A stretch of DNA of 64,000 bases from an uncultured Eubacteriales bacterium (GTDB lineage Bacteria; Bacillota; Clostridia; Oscillospirales; Acutalibacteraceae). The stretch is taken from assembly GCA_934647945.1 (NCBI GenBank), contig CAKUFK010000005.1, positions 1 to 64,000 on the forward strand. Direction: 5' to 3'. Positions 17,741 through 24,773 of this stretch are shown here, one piece after another. A model generated the notes under the pieces. It saw nothing but the letters and a program-made list of their open reading frames with translations, was not told the DNA's origin and did no database searches. Both the position numbers and the translations under genes were made by a program. Position 1 is the stretch's first letter, and each line of letters starts with the position of its first letter.

Positions 17741-18110
17741 GAGAAAACCGGGATGTGCGTGAAAACTTTATCAAATTCCACGTCCCGGGTTCCCCCTTCG
17801 TGCTTCTTTTGTATTTTTCGACTGAATCCAGGCCCCTACGCCGGAGACGGCTGCGCGCGATCGGCTGCCTGGCATGGCGACCAATCGTTTCAGAACCTGA
17901 ATCCAGGTTCTTACGGAGAGGGGCCTTGAAATCGGGGAGCTCTTCCATCCAAGGCGTTTAGGGCGCCCATCCTGTTTCAACGCATGAGCCGCCATGCATA
18001 TATACCGGCATGGAAACAGATTTTTCGGCCGATTTTGCAGGATTGTCCGGCCGATTCTGCACATTTACCGACTTTTTGTTAAAAAGTTATCAGAATATTC
18101 ACATTTTATC
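17741..18110. other. Intergenic region between pgk and pckG
   Basis: No gene is supported in this stretch. It holds an imperfect direct repeat (CTGAATCCAGG at about 17822 and again at about 17898, the second inside an AGAACCTG/CAGGTTCT hairpin) and, at its right end, the repeated motifs described for pckG. It separates two divergent transcription units. Confidence 0.6.
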
Positions 18111-18134
18111 CATTGATATCGGAACCGATTCTGC
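18029..18134 (+). promoter_or_regulatory. Three copies of CCGATTYTGC upstream of pckG
   Basis: CCGATTTTGC at 18029-18038 and CCGATTCTGC at 18051-18060 and 18125-18134. The first two are 22 bp apart, about two helical turns, within longer repeats CGGCCGATTYTGCA. The third touches the -10 element of the promoter. The arrangement resembles regulator sites, one set upstream and one over the promoter. The binding factor is unknown. Confidence 0.55.
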
Positions 18135-18141
18135 CTATAAT
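18113..18141 (+). promoter_or_regulatory. pckG promoter
   Basis: TTGATA (18113-18118), a 17-bp spacer and TATAAT (18136-18141), about 57 bp upstream of the ATG. Confidence 0.85.
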
Positions 18142-18198
18142 GATATCTAGCGAACTTTGGATTTCTGAAAGGTTTGACTACAGAAAGGGGATCATCCT

Positions 18199-19971
18199 AT
18201 GACCAACGCACTGACCAAAAATCCGTCCGTCCTCTCCTGGATCGAGGACAAGGTCGCGCTCGTGCAGCCCGACCAGATCGTTTGGATCGACGGTTCGGAG
18301 GATCAGCTGAACGCCCTGCGCGCCGAAGCCTGCTCCACCGGCGAGATGCTCAAGCTCAACGAGGAGAAACTGCCCGGCTGCTATCTCCACCGCACCGCGG
18401 TCAACGACGTGGCCCGGGTGGAGGGCCGTACCTTTATCTGCGCCCCCACCAAGGAACAGGCCGGCCCCACCAATAACTGGATGGATCCCGATGAAGCGTA
18501 TAAAATGCTCTACGATATCGCCCGCGGCAGCTACAAGGGACGTACGATGTACGTCATCCCCTATTCCATGGGTCCGGTGGGGTCTCCCTTCGCCAAATAC
18601 GGCATCGAGCTGACCGACTCCATCTACGTCGTGCTGAATATGGCCATCATGACCCGGGTGGGCAAGGATGTGCTGGAAGCCCTGGGCGACAGTGACGACT
18701 GGGTGCGCGGCCTGCACTGCAAATGCGACATCGTGGAAGAAAAGCGGTATATCTGCCACTTCCCGCAGGACAACACCATCATTTCGGTCAACTCCGGCTA
18801 CGGCGGGAATGTGCTGCTGGGCAAAAAGTGCTTCGCCCTGCGGATCGCCTCCAACCTGGGCCGGCAGGAGGGCTGGATGGCCGAGCATATGCTCATCCTG
18901 GGGCTGGAGAGCCCGGACGGCGAAGTGAAATACATCGCCGCCGCTTTCCCCTCCGCCTGCGGTAAGACCAACCTCGCCATGCTCATTCCGCCCGAGCTCT
19001 ATCAGAAGAAGGGCTATAAGGTCTGGTGCGTGGGTGACGATATCGCCTGGATGCGCATCGGTGCCGACGGACGCCTGTGGGCCTGCAACCCGGAAAACGG
19101 CTTCTTCGGCGTGGCTCCCGGTACTAATATGAAATCCAACCCCAATGCCTTGATTTCGACTCAGAAAGGCACCATTTTCACCAACGTCGTACACAACCTG
19201 GAGGACAACACCGTGTGGTGGGAGGGCCTGGACAAGAATCCGCCCAAGAACGCCCTGAACTGGAAGGGCGAGAAATGGGATTGCACCGACGGCTCCAAAG
19301 GCGCTCATCCCAATTCCCGCTTCACCGCCCCGGCCCGCAACTGTCCCTGCCTGTCCTCCGAGTTTGATTCCCCGGTGGGCGTGCCGATTTCCGCCATCGT
19401 GTTCGGCGGCCGCCGTGCCAAGACTGCGCCTCTGGTGTATCAGTCCCGCGATTGGAACCACGGCGTGTTTGTAGGCTCCATCATGGCCTCTGAGACCACT
19501 GCCGCCGCCACCGGCGCTGTCGGAGTCGTTCGCCGCGATCCCATGGCCATGCTGCCCTTCTGCGGCTATCATATGGCCGATTACTGGGCTCACTGGCTGG
19601 AAATGGGCAAGAAACTCGGCGACAAGGCGCCCAAAATCTTTAATGTCAACTGGTTCCGTACCGATGACGAAGGCCACTTCATCTGGCCGGGATTCGGCGA
19701 TAATCTCCGGGTACTCGAATGGATCATCAAACGCTGCGAAGGCAAGGCCGACGCGGTCGAGACCCCGATCGGCTATGTCCCGCAGGCTGAGGACATCAAC
19801 CTTGAAGGTCTGGACTTCAGCCTCGACACCCTCAAGTCCATCCTGGAAGTGGATAAGGATCTGTGGAGAACCGAGGCGGACGGCATCGCCGAGTTTTATG
19901 AGAAGTTCGGTGACAAGCTCCCGGCCGAACTGAAGAGCCAGCTCGCCACCCTGAAAAACAACCTGAAATAA
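18199..19971 (+). CDS. pckG: Phosphoenolpyruvate carboxykinase (GTP)
   Basis: Interconverts oxaloacetate and PEP with GTP/GDP. The 590-residue product is the GTP type, not the ATP type more usual in Firmicutes. It has the P-loop FPSACGKTN (kinase-1a), the metal-site stretch with DDIAWM, the NWFR motif and the PxNS-like substrate region (HPNSRF). The ATG follows AAAGGGGATCAT. It is monocistronic, with a strong promoter, three repeated upstream motifs and a terminator. It could run in the PEP-forming or the CO2-fixing direction in an anaerobe; the sequence does not say which. Confidence 0.97.
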   Translation: MTNALTKNPSVLSWIEDKVALVQPDQIVWIDGSEDQLNALRAEACSTGEMLKLNEEKLPGCYLHRTAVNDVARVEGRTFICAPTKEQAGPTNNWMDPDEAYKMLYDIARGSYKGRTMYVIPYSMGPVGSPFAKYGIELTDSIYVVLNMAIMTRVGKDVLEALGDSDDWVRGLHCKCDIVEEKRYICHFPQDNTIISVNSGYGGNVLLGKKCFALRIASNLGRQEGWMAEHMLILGLESPDGEVKYIAAAFPSACGKTNLAMLIPPELYQKKGYKVWCVGDDIAWMRIGADGRLWACNPENGFFGVAPGTNMKSNPNALISTQKGTIFTNVVHNLEDNTVWWEGLDKNPPKNALNWKGEKWDCTDGSKGAHPNSRFTAPARNCPCLSSEFDSPVGVPISAIVFGGRRAKTAPLVYQSRDWNHGVFVGSIMASETTAAATGAVGVVRRDPMAMLPFCGYHMADYWAHWLEMGKKLGDKAPKIFNVNWFRTDDEGHFIWPGFGDNLRVLEWIIKRCEGKADAVETPIGYVPQAEDINLEGLDFSLDTLKSILEVDKDLWRTEADGIAEFYEKFGDKLPAELKSQLATLKNNLK

Positions 19972-19978
19972 CGACGCC

Positions 19979-20015
19979 AGAACCCCCCGCCGGTCAATAC
20001 CCGGCGGGGGGTTCT
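19979..20015 (+). terminator. pckG terminator
   Basis: A 15-bp perfect stem (19979-19993 with 20001-20015) and a 7-nt loop, followed by GTTT. It starts 8 bp after the stop codon. Confidence 0.8.
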
Positions 20016-20311
20016 GTTTGCGGGCGGTACGGCGTTATGAAAAAAACAAGAAAAAAGAGCCGGTCAGAACCCCATCTGATCCTGCGGGACAGTCCCTGTT
20101 GAAAGACGGTGAAACCGCACAATTCCAGGAAACGCACAGCGCAGAGCGCTTCGCCTTCCTGCTGAAAGGAGAGCCCATGCCCGCTTTCTCGAACTTCCCG
20201 ATACCGGGCGCCGCTCTGCAAGAGGTCTTGAGAGGCGGCGTCTCCCCCCACAGAGGAAGGGTCCGCTGGGGGGCGGACGCCTGCCGTCTGTATACAACGG
20301 CTCCCTCATCA
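20016..20311. other. Intergenic stretch with no supported gene
   Basis: About 300 bp between the pckG terminator and the ygjP-like terminator. Short open frames occur on both strands, but none has a ribosome site together with a plausible product. I see no structured RNA. Confidence 0.5.
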
Positions 20312-20345
20312 TAAAAACCGGGACTGGCAAGCGCCCGTCCCGGTT
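20312..20345 (-). terminator. Terminator of the YgjP-like gene
   Basis: Arms AACCGGGAC (20316-20324) and GTCCCGGTT (20337-20345); on the minus strand it is followed by TTTTTAT. It lies just past the stop at 20347. Confidence 0.75.
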
Positions 20346-20346
20346 G

Positions 20347-21093
20347 TCATCGCATCCAGGCCGCGGCATCGGAGCCGCGCAGCTGTCGGCGAAGCGACGC
20401 CTCATCCGCCAGGCCGGCCCTGGCCAATACCCGTGCCACCAGCCGGTGGAACGCGGCGGAATGATCGGGATGGATCCGATGGCAAAGCTCATGGATCACC
20501 ACATACGCCGCGCAGTCCGGCGGGGCCAGGACAAGAGCGGCGTTCAGCGTCAGCCGGTTCCGCCCGGGCGCGCAGCTCCCCCATCTCGAGCGCATCCATC
20601 GCAGAGTCAGGGAAGGGGCCCCATCCGTCCGTCCGGTCTCCGCCTCCATCCATAGAAGGGAGCGGCGCAGAAGCTCCGTCAGCATCCGTTCGGCGGGGTC
20701 CCGCAGCACCTGCCGCAGCGCCTCCCGGACCGCTTCTTTCTCCTCATCCTGGGACAGTCCGGCCGGAAGACGCAGGGTGAGACTCCCGTCCTCCCACCGG
20801 GCGGGACCAGCTTCCCCGGTCTCGATATGCAGCCGGACAGGTACCCCCGCCACCGCAAACCGCGCTCCGTCTGTCAAACACAGGGGTTTCCGCCCGGCAA
20901 GCCGCCGGCGGGACGCATCGATCCAGGCGGCCTTGCCGATGACATAGCGGTCGGCCTCGGCTCCGGTTACACCGGTCGGCGTGGACAGGGTGACCGTGCC
21001 GTCCGGGCTGACCCGCAGATTCCAATTTTTTACCCGTTTGCGGGTCCATATATAGGCAAGCTCCCCTTCCGGCAGCCGGACACGCCTTTCCAA
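20347..21093 (-). CDS. YgjP-like zinc metallopeptidase (DUF45 / M48-related)
   Basis: A 248-residue protein with the zinc-binding HELCH motif near residue 203, followed by HPDHSAAFH, which supplies the third ligand region; W-x-S-R-W-G-S-C lies upstream, as is usual for the YgjP/SprT-like group. Physiological substrates are not known. I use TTG at 21093 as start: it sits 6-7 nt after GGGAGGG, and the product then begins right at the family N-terminus (ERRVRLPEGELAY). The open frame continues upstream into acpP, which argues against an earlier start. It follows acpP by 82 bp on the same strand. Confidence 0.85.
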   Translation of the reverse strand: MERRVRLPEGELAYIWTRKRVKNWNLRVSPDGTVTLSTPTGVTGAEADRYVIGKAAWIDASRRRLAGRKPLCLTDGARFAVAGVPVRLHIETGEAGPARWEDGSLTLRLPAGLSQDEEKEAVREALRQVLRDPAERMLTELLRRSLLWMEAETGRTDGAPSLTLRWMRSRWGSCAPGRNRLTLNAALVLAPPDCAAYVVIHELCHRIHPDHSAAFHRLVARVLARAGLADEASLRRQLRGSDAAAWMR

Positions 21094-21175
21094 GCCGATC
21101 CCTCCCAGCAAAAATGCCGCCGGCCGGAAAACCGGTCCGCGGCATACAGCCCACGTTTTGATACGTCGGGAATGT

Positions 21176-21403
21176 TTACATGTTTTCCTCAATATAGGCG
21201 ACCAGCTCGCCCACGGTGCGGATGCGTTCGATCTCCTCATCCGGGATCTCCACATCGAACTCGTCCTCCAGGGACATCAGCATATCCACCACGTCCAGCG
21301 AATCCGCCCCCAGATCGTCGGCAATATTGGTTTCCGGGGTGATGCTGTCCTCTTCCACATCAAACTGGCTGCTGAGGATCATTTTAACCTTTTCGAGTAC
21401 CAT
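21176..21403 (-). CDS. acpP: Acyl carrier protein
   Basis: A 75-residue acidic helical protein that carries fatty-acyl intermediates on 4'-phosphopantetheine. The attachment Ser is in LGADSLDVV (Ser35). The ATG at 21403 has GGAAGGATGAG upstream and gives the normal ACP length; upstream in-frame ATGs would add an Arg/Pro-rich tail. No other fatty-acid synthesis gene is adjacent, so this may be a stand-alone or second ACP. It has its own promoter (21519-21547). Confidence 0.94.
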   Translation of the reverse strand: MVLEKVKMILSSQFDVEEDSITPETNIADDLGADSLDVVDMLMSLEDEFDVEIPDEEIERIRTVGELVAYIEENM

Positions 21404-21447
21404 CCAGCTCATCCTTCCAAAATTGTTGCACCTTTGCCGTCCCGGGG

Positions 21448-21477
21448 TTGAACCGGCGGGGGCCGGTGTGGTATACT
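21448..21477 (+). promoter_or_regulatory. Possible aroE promoter
   Basis: TTGAAC (21448-21453), an 18-bp GC-rich spacer and TATACT (21472-21477), 130 bp upstream of aroE. It faces and overlaps the acpP leader. Confidence 0.5.
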
Positions 21478-21518
21478 GACTCCGTCGGCTGCGGGCCGGC
21501 ATCAGGGAGTACACCAAA

Positions 21519-21547
21519 ATAGTATTCGTAAACCGGCGGTTTGTCAA
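21519..21547 (-). promoter_or_regulatory. acpP promoter
   Basis: Minus-strand TTGACA (21542-21547), a 17-bp spacer and TACTAT (21519-21524). The two divergent transcripts (acpP and aroE) overlap by a few tens of bases if both promoters are used. Confidence 0.8.
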
Positions 21548-21606
21548 TCACCTTTTGGAAAATTTTTTGTTTTTCTTTTCCGCCGCCGCAGAAAGGCCGT
21601 TGCCGC

Positions 21607-22470
21607 ATGGAAAAATCGCGTTACGCTTTGATCGGACATCCCCTGGGACACAGCCTGTCCCCCTTTATCCATGCCCGTCTCTTCTCTCTGAGCGGGCAGG
21701 ATGTCTCGTATACCCTCGAGGACCTTCCTCCCGAGGAGCTGGAGACGGCGCTGCCCGCCCTTTTCGGGCGTGTGAAGGGACTGAACGTCACCATCCCCCA
21801 CAAGCAGGCGGTCATCCCCTATTTGTCCGCCCTGAAAGGCCGGGCGGAGCTCTACCGGTCGGTCAACACCATCGCCCTCACCGCGGAAGGGCCGGTTGGC
21901 TACAACACCGACGCCGGCGGCTTCCTCGCCGCCCTGCGGGACGCCGGCATCCCCCTCGGCGGACGGGTGGCGCTGCTCGGCTGCGGCGGGGTAGGCCGCA
22001 CCTTTGCCTGTGAGGCCGCCCTGGCCGGCGCCCGGATCGTATGCGCCGTGCGCGAGGAGGATCTGCCCGCCGGGGAGGCCCTCGGCGTGTATGTCCGTGA
22101 CCTGGTCCCCGGCGCCGCCTTCCAGCGGATCCCCCTCTCCTGCCTTCCGGCAGCCGCGGAAAGGGAAGGCTTCGACCTTCTGATTAACGCCACGCCGGTG
22201 GGGATGTATCCGCGGATAGGCGTATCTCCGGTGGACGACGCGGTGCTCCGCCATACGGCTGCGGTATTCGACGCGGTGTACAATCCCGGAGAGACGGCGC
22301 TTCTGCGTATGGCGGCGGCCTGCGGGGCCAAAACCGCGGGCGGTATGCCCATGCTGGTGTGGCAGGCTGTGGAGGCTCATGCCTGCTGGTACGGCGCCTC
22401 CTTTGAAAACGGGGATATCCGCCGTCTCATCACCGATGCGGGGGAGGAAATGGCCCGGTCGTTTGGATGA
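21607..22470 (+). CDS. aroE: Shikimate dehydrogenase (NADP)
   Basis: Reduces 3-dehydroshikimate to shikimate, the fourth step of the common aromatic pathway. The 287 residues contain the substrate-binding GHPLGHSLSP (10-19), the catalytic Lys in NVTIPHK (near 59-65), the Asp in NTDAGG, and a Gly-rich NADP fold (LGCGGVGRT). The ATG at 21607 follows AAAGG and begins the family motif; an earlier ATG at 21541 is not supported. It is followed by aroK after 86 bp. Confidence 0.95.
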   Translation: MEKSRYALIGHPLGHSLSPFIHARLFSLSGQDVSYTLEDLPPEELETALPALFGRVKGLNVTIPHKQAVIPYLSALKGRAELYRSVNTIALTAEGPVGYNTDAGGFLAALRDAGIPLGGRVALLGCGGVGRTFACEAALAGARIVCAVREEDLPAGEALGVYVRDLVPGAAFQRIPLSCLPAAAEREGFDLLINATPVGMYPRIGVSPVDDAVLRHTAAVFDAVYNPGETALLRMAAACGAKTAGGMPMLVWQAVEAHACWYGASFENGDIRRLITDAGEEMARSFG

Positions 22471-22556
22471 AACGCCGCGAAGGCGGTCCCATCCCCGCCC
22501 GGCATCCGGACGCCGGATATCGGCGGAGACTCTCAACCCGAAAGGATCGATATCCG

Positions 22557-23099
22557 ATGAACAATCTCGTGCTCTGCGGTTTCATGGGCTGTGGCAAAAC
22601 CACGGTGGGACGCCTTCTCGCCGCCCGTACCGGACGCCGCTTTGTGGATACCGACGCCCTCATTGAGGAAGAGGCGGGCATGGCGGTGGAGGACATTTTT
22701 AAACGGTTCGGAGAAGAGGATTTCCGGCAGCGGGAGCGGCAGGCTTGTTCCCGCCTGGCTGAAAAAGAGAATCTGGTGATCGCCACGGGCGGAGGGGCGC
22801 TGACCTTTCCCGAAAATACCGCGGTCCTCCGCCGTTCTGGAGTGATTATCCTGTTAGACGTTTCCCCTGAAACCGTGCTCGATCGCCTCAAGGGGGACCG
22901 TACCCGTCCCCTTTTACAGCGAGAGGATAAGGAGATGGCGGTGCGGGAGCTGATGGCCCGCCGCCTGCCCCAGTATTATGAGGCCGCGTCCCTGTTTATC
23001 GACGGCAACCAGGCCCCTGAGGCGGTGGCGGGGGACATTCTCCTCGCGCTGGGGAATGAGCAGGGTATTCCTGACCGCCCCCTTCCAAAGAAGGTATAA
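22557..23099 (+). CDS. aroK: Shikimate kinase
   Basis: Phosphorylates shikimate with ATP. The 180-residue P-loop protein has Walker A GFMGCGKT at 8-15, the shikimate-binding DTD motif near 33-35, FRQRE and the GGG loop (ATGGGA), as in AroK/AroL. ATG 22557 follows AAAGGAT; the frame extends upstream into aroE without support. It forms an aroE-aroK pair. The DAHP synthase further on has its own promoter. Confidence 0.95.
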   Translation: MNNLVLCGFMGCGKTTVGRLLAARTGRRFVDTDALIEEEAGMAVEDIFKRFGEEDFRQRERQACSRLAEKENLVIATGGGALTFPENTAVLRRSGVIILLDVSPETVLDRLKGDRTRPLLQREDKEMAVRELMARRLPQYYEAASLFIDGNQAPEAVAGDILLALGNEQGIPDRPLPKKV

Positions 23100-23168
23100 G
23101 GGCCGCTTTTTCGGCCGGGACGTACAAAAATCCTCGCCGATCGCCCTCAAGAACCGTAGGTTTTTCCA

Positions 23169-23197
23169 TTGACAATCGTCGGCGGGGGCCGTATGAT
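23169..23197 (+). promoter_or_regulatory. Promoter of the Phe leader and DAHP synthase
   Basis: Consensus TTGACA (23169-23174), a 17-bp spacer and TATGAT (23192-23197). Transcription would begin near 23204, about 27 nt before the leader-peptide ATG and 250 nt before the DAHP synthase. Confidence 0.88.
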
Positions 23198-23230
23198 AAA
23201 CATATACACTTGAAACCGGAGGCGTCTTTG

Positions 23231-23329
23231 ATGGCCCGTATCCTGGGTACCGCGCGATTTTTTAGCTTCCACTTCGGCTTTACTTTCAGCCGGAGTGCTT
23301 TTTGCTGCGCGGAGTTCCCAAGTGAATAG
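23231..23329 (+). CDS. Phenylalanine-rich leader peptide (attenuation)
   Basis: A 32-codon reading frame with a perfect GGAGG ribosome site 8 nt before its ATG. Eight of its 32 codons are Phe, six of them in the ten codons from 10 to 19 (RFFSFHFGFTFS). This is the pattern of attenuator leader peptides such as E. coli PheL. The frame ends with TAG at 23327-23329, directly before the sequence that can form an antiterminator. Its role is inferred: the ribosome senses charged Phe-tRNA. It has no known function as a protein. Confidence 0.85.
   Translation: MARILGTARFFSFHFGFTFSRSAFCCAEFPSE
23270..23297 (+). promoter_or_regulatory. Leader hairpin over the Phe codons (pause hairpin)
   Basis: CACTTCGGCT (23270-23279) pairs with AGCCGGAGTG (23288-23297): ten base pairs including one G-U, loop of 8. 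It covers Phe codons 15, 17 and 19, so a moving ribosome must open it. By analogy it would pause the polymerase so that transcription and translation stay in step. Confidence 0.65.
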
Positions 23330-23391
23330 TCCATGAGGCCGTCCCGGAATATTGGCATTTGCAACAGTCGATGAAAGGCGGGGCCCATGGA
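23330..23391 (+). promoter_or_regulatory. Predicted antiterminator of the Phe attenuator
   Basis: TCCATGAGGCC (23330-23340) can pair with GGCCCATGGA (23382-23391): ten base pairs with one bulged A. The right arm uses half of the 5' side and the loop of the terminator, so the two structures exclude each other. The left arm starts one base after the leader stop codon, where a ribosome at the stop would cover it. Confidence 0.7.
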
Positions 23392-23408
23392 GGGGCCCCG
23401 CCTTTTTT
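23374..23408 (+). terminator. Attenuator terminator before DAHP synthase
   Basis: AAAGGCGGGGCCC (23374-23386) pairs perfectly with GGGCCCCGCCTTT (23393-23405), with a 6-nt loop and T6 at 23403-23408. It lies inside the leader, 46 bp before the DAHP synthase ATG, so it must be bypassed for that gene to be expressed. Confidence 0.9.
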
Positions 23409-23454
23409 ATACAAAACAGCAGAGCGGTTCGCCGCAGGAAAGGAAGCAATCAAC

Positions 23455-24486
23455 ATGATCATCGTACTGAAGCCCGGCGTCACCCATGAACAGGTGGAGG
23501 CTTTCTCCACCCGGCTTGAACACCAACACAGCGTCAAGGTCAACGCCTGGTATGGCGAGCATTCGGTGGTGCTCGGCCTGCTGGGGGACACCGCCACGGT
23601 GGATATCGAGTCGGTGGGGGCCCAGGACATTGTGCAGAGCGTCAAACGGGTGCAGGAACCCTACAAAAAAGCCAACCGGAAATTCCACCCCGACGACACC
23701 GTCATCGACCTTGGCGACGGGTCGGTCATCGGCGGAGGCCGGTTGGGCATCATCGCGGGCCCCTGCTCAGTGGAATGCGAGGAGCAGATTGTCGGCGTGG
23801 CGGAGGATGTCAAGGGGGCGGGCGCCGCTTTCCTGCGGGGAGGCGCGTTCAAGCCCCGCACCTCCCCCTATGCCTTCCAGGGGCTGCGGGCCGGCGGCAT
23901 CGAGCTGCTCCGTCACGCCCGGGAAAAGACCGGCCTGCCCATCGTCACCGAGATCATGTCCCCCGCCCATCTGGTTTTGTTTGAGGACGTGGACATCATT
24001 CAGGTAGGGGCCCGGAACATGCAGAATTTCGAGCTGCTAAAGGAACTGGGCAAGTGCGACAAGCCCATCCTGCTGAAAAGGGGCCTGGCCAACACCATTG
24101 AGGAGCTGCTCATGAGCGCGGAATATATTATGGCCGCAGGCAATGAGCGTGTGATCCTGTGCGAGCGGGGTATCCGGACCTTCGAAACCATGACCCGCAA
24201 TACGCTGGATATCTCGGCCGTACCCCTGCTCAAATCCCTGTCCCACCTCCCGGTGGTAGTGGATCCCTCCCATGCTTCGGGCATCAGCGCCCTGGTGGAG
24301 CCCCTGGCCCTGGCGGCGGTCGCCGCGGGGGCGGACGGCCTGATCATCGAAGTGCACAACGACCCGCCTCACGCCTTGTCCGACGGCGCCCAGTCCATCA
24401 CCCCCGCTCAGTTCGCCGCTTTGACCGAGCGGGTGCGGCAGGTGGCCCCTCTCTTCGGCAAGGAATTGGCGGTACGGGAAGAATAA
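23455..24486 (+). CDS. aroF: 3-Deoxy-7-phosphoheptulonate (DAHP) synthase, type Ib
   Basis: Condenses PEP with erythrose 4-phosphate, the first committed step to Phe, Tyr and Trp. The 343-residue product has an N-terminal ferredoxin-like regulatory domain (about 1-70) and a TIM barrel with IAGPCSVE, GGAFKPRTSPYAFQG, the LLKRG and VDPSHASG motifs. The same layout is known in the Thermotoga enzyme, where Phe and Tyr inhibit through that first domain. ATG 23455 follows GGAAAGGAAG. Upstream lies a complete Phe-dependent attenuator, so Phe probably controls both the level and the activity of the enzyme. The gene appears monocistronic, with a convergent gene after it. Confidence 0.94.
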   Translation: MIIVLKPGVTHEQVEAFSTRLEHQHSVKVNAWYGEHSVVLGLLGDTATVDIESVGAQDIVQSVKRVQEPYKKANRKFHPDDTVIDLGDGSVIGGGRLGIIAGPCSVECEEQIVGVAEDVKGAGAAFLRGGAFKPRTSPYAFQGLRAGGIELLRHAREKTGLPIVTEIMSPAHLVLFEDVDIIQVGARNMQNFELLKELGKCDKPILLKRGLANTIEELLMSAEYIMAAGNERVILCERGIRTFETMTRNTLDISAVPLLKSLSHLPVVVDPSHASGISALVEPLALAAVAAGADGLIIEVHNDPPHALSDGAQSITPAQFAALTERVRQVAPLFGKELAVREE

Positions 24487-24548
24487 CCGTCCGATTCGGG
24501 ACAATATCCCTAGGGCTTTCGGCTTTTATAAGTTATAGAATGGTGACT

Positions 24549-24605
24549 GGCCCCCTATTTGTATAAAGGCTGGCTCAGAAGGCCCGCTTTGCATAGAAAG
24601 CAAAT
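24549..24605. repeat. Hairpin-rich intergenic repeat, copy 2
   Basis: CCCCCTATTTGTATAAAGGCTGG is followed by CTCAGAAGGC and a GCTTT/AAAGC stem (24587-24601). Order and wording match copy 1 at 15450-15540. The flanking 24487-24773 interval holds no supported gene; a TCAGGGA/TCCCTGA stem (24658-24686) lies near its end. Confidence 0.5.
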
Positions 24606-24773
24606 CGCGCTAAACCGCATTGCCCGACGCTACCGTAATCGAGCAAGGGCGGCCGCTCAGGGATTTTGACGGTCCCTGAAACCATGTGCCATCCCGTATC
24701 CGCCCTGGGGTTTCGCCCCCTTATCGATCTGATGGACTTGCGATTGGCCGCAGACGGGATCTGTGCAGCCGTT

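Noticed and set aside
18178..19677. 499-codon open frame opposite pckG
   Set aside because: Shadow frame of a fully conserved enzyme with typical low-complexity Gly/His/Ala composition.
20064..20492. 142-codon minus-strand frame after pckG
   Set aside because: It overlaps the end of the YgjP-like gene in another frame and has no ribosome site.
23100..23454. T-box leader before the DAHP synthase
   Set aside because: The T-box sequence and specifier-loop layout are absent; a leader peptide with Phe codons and a competing hairpin pair explain the region.
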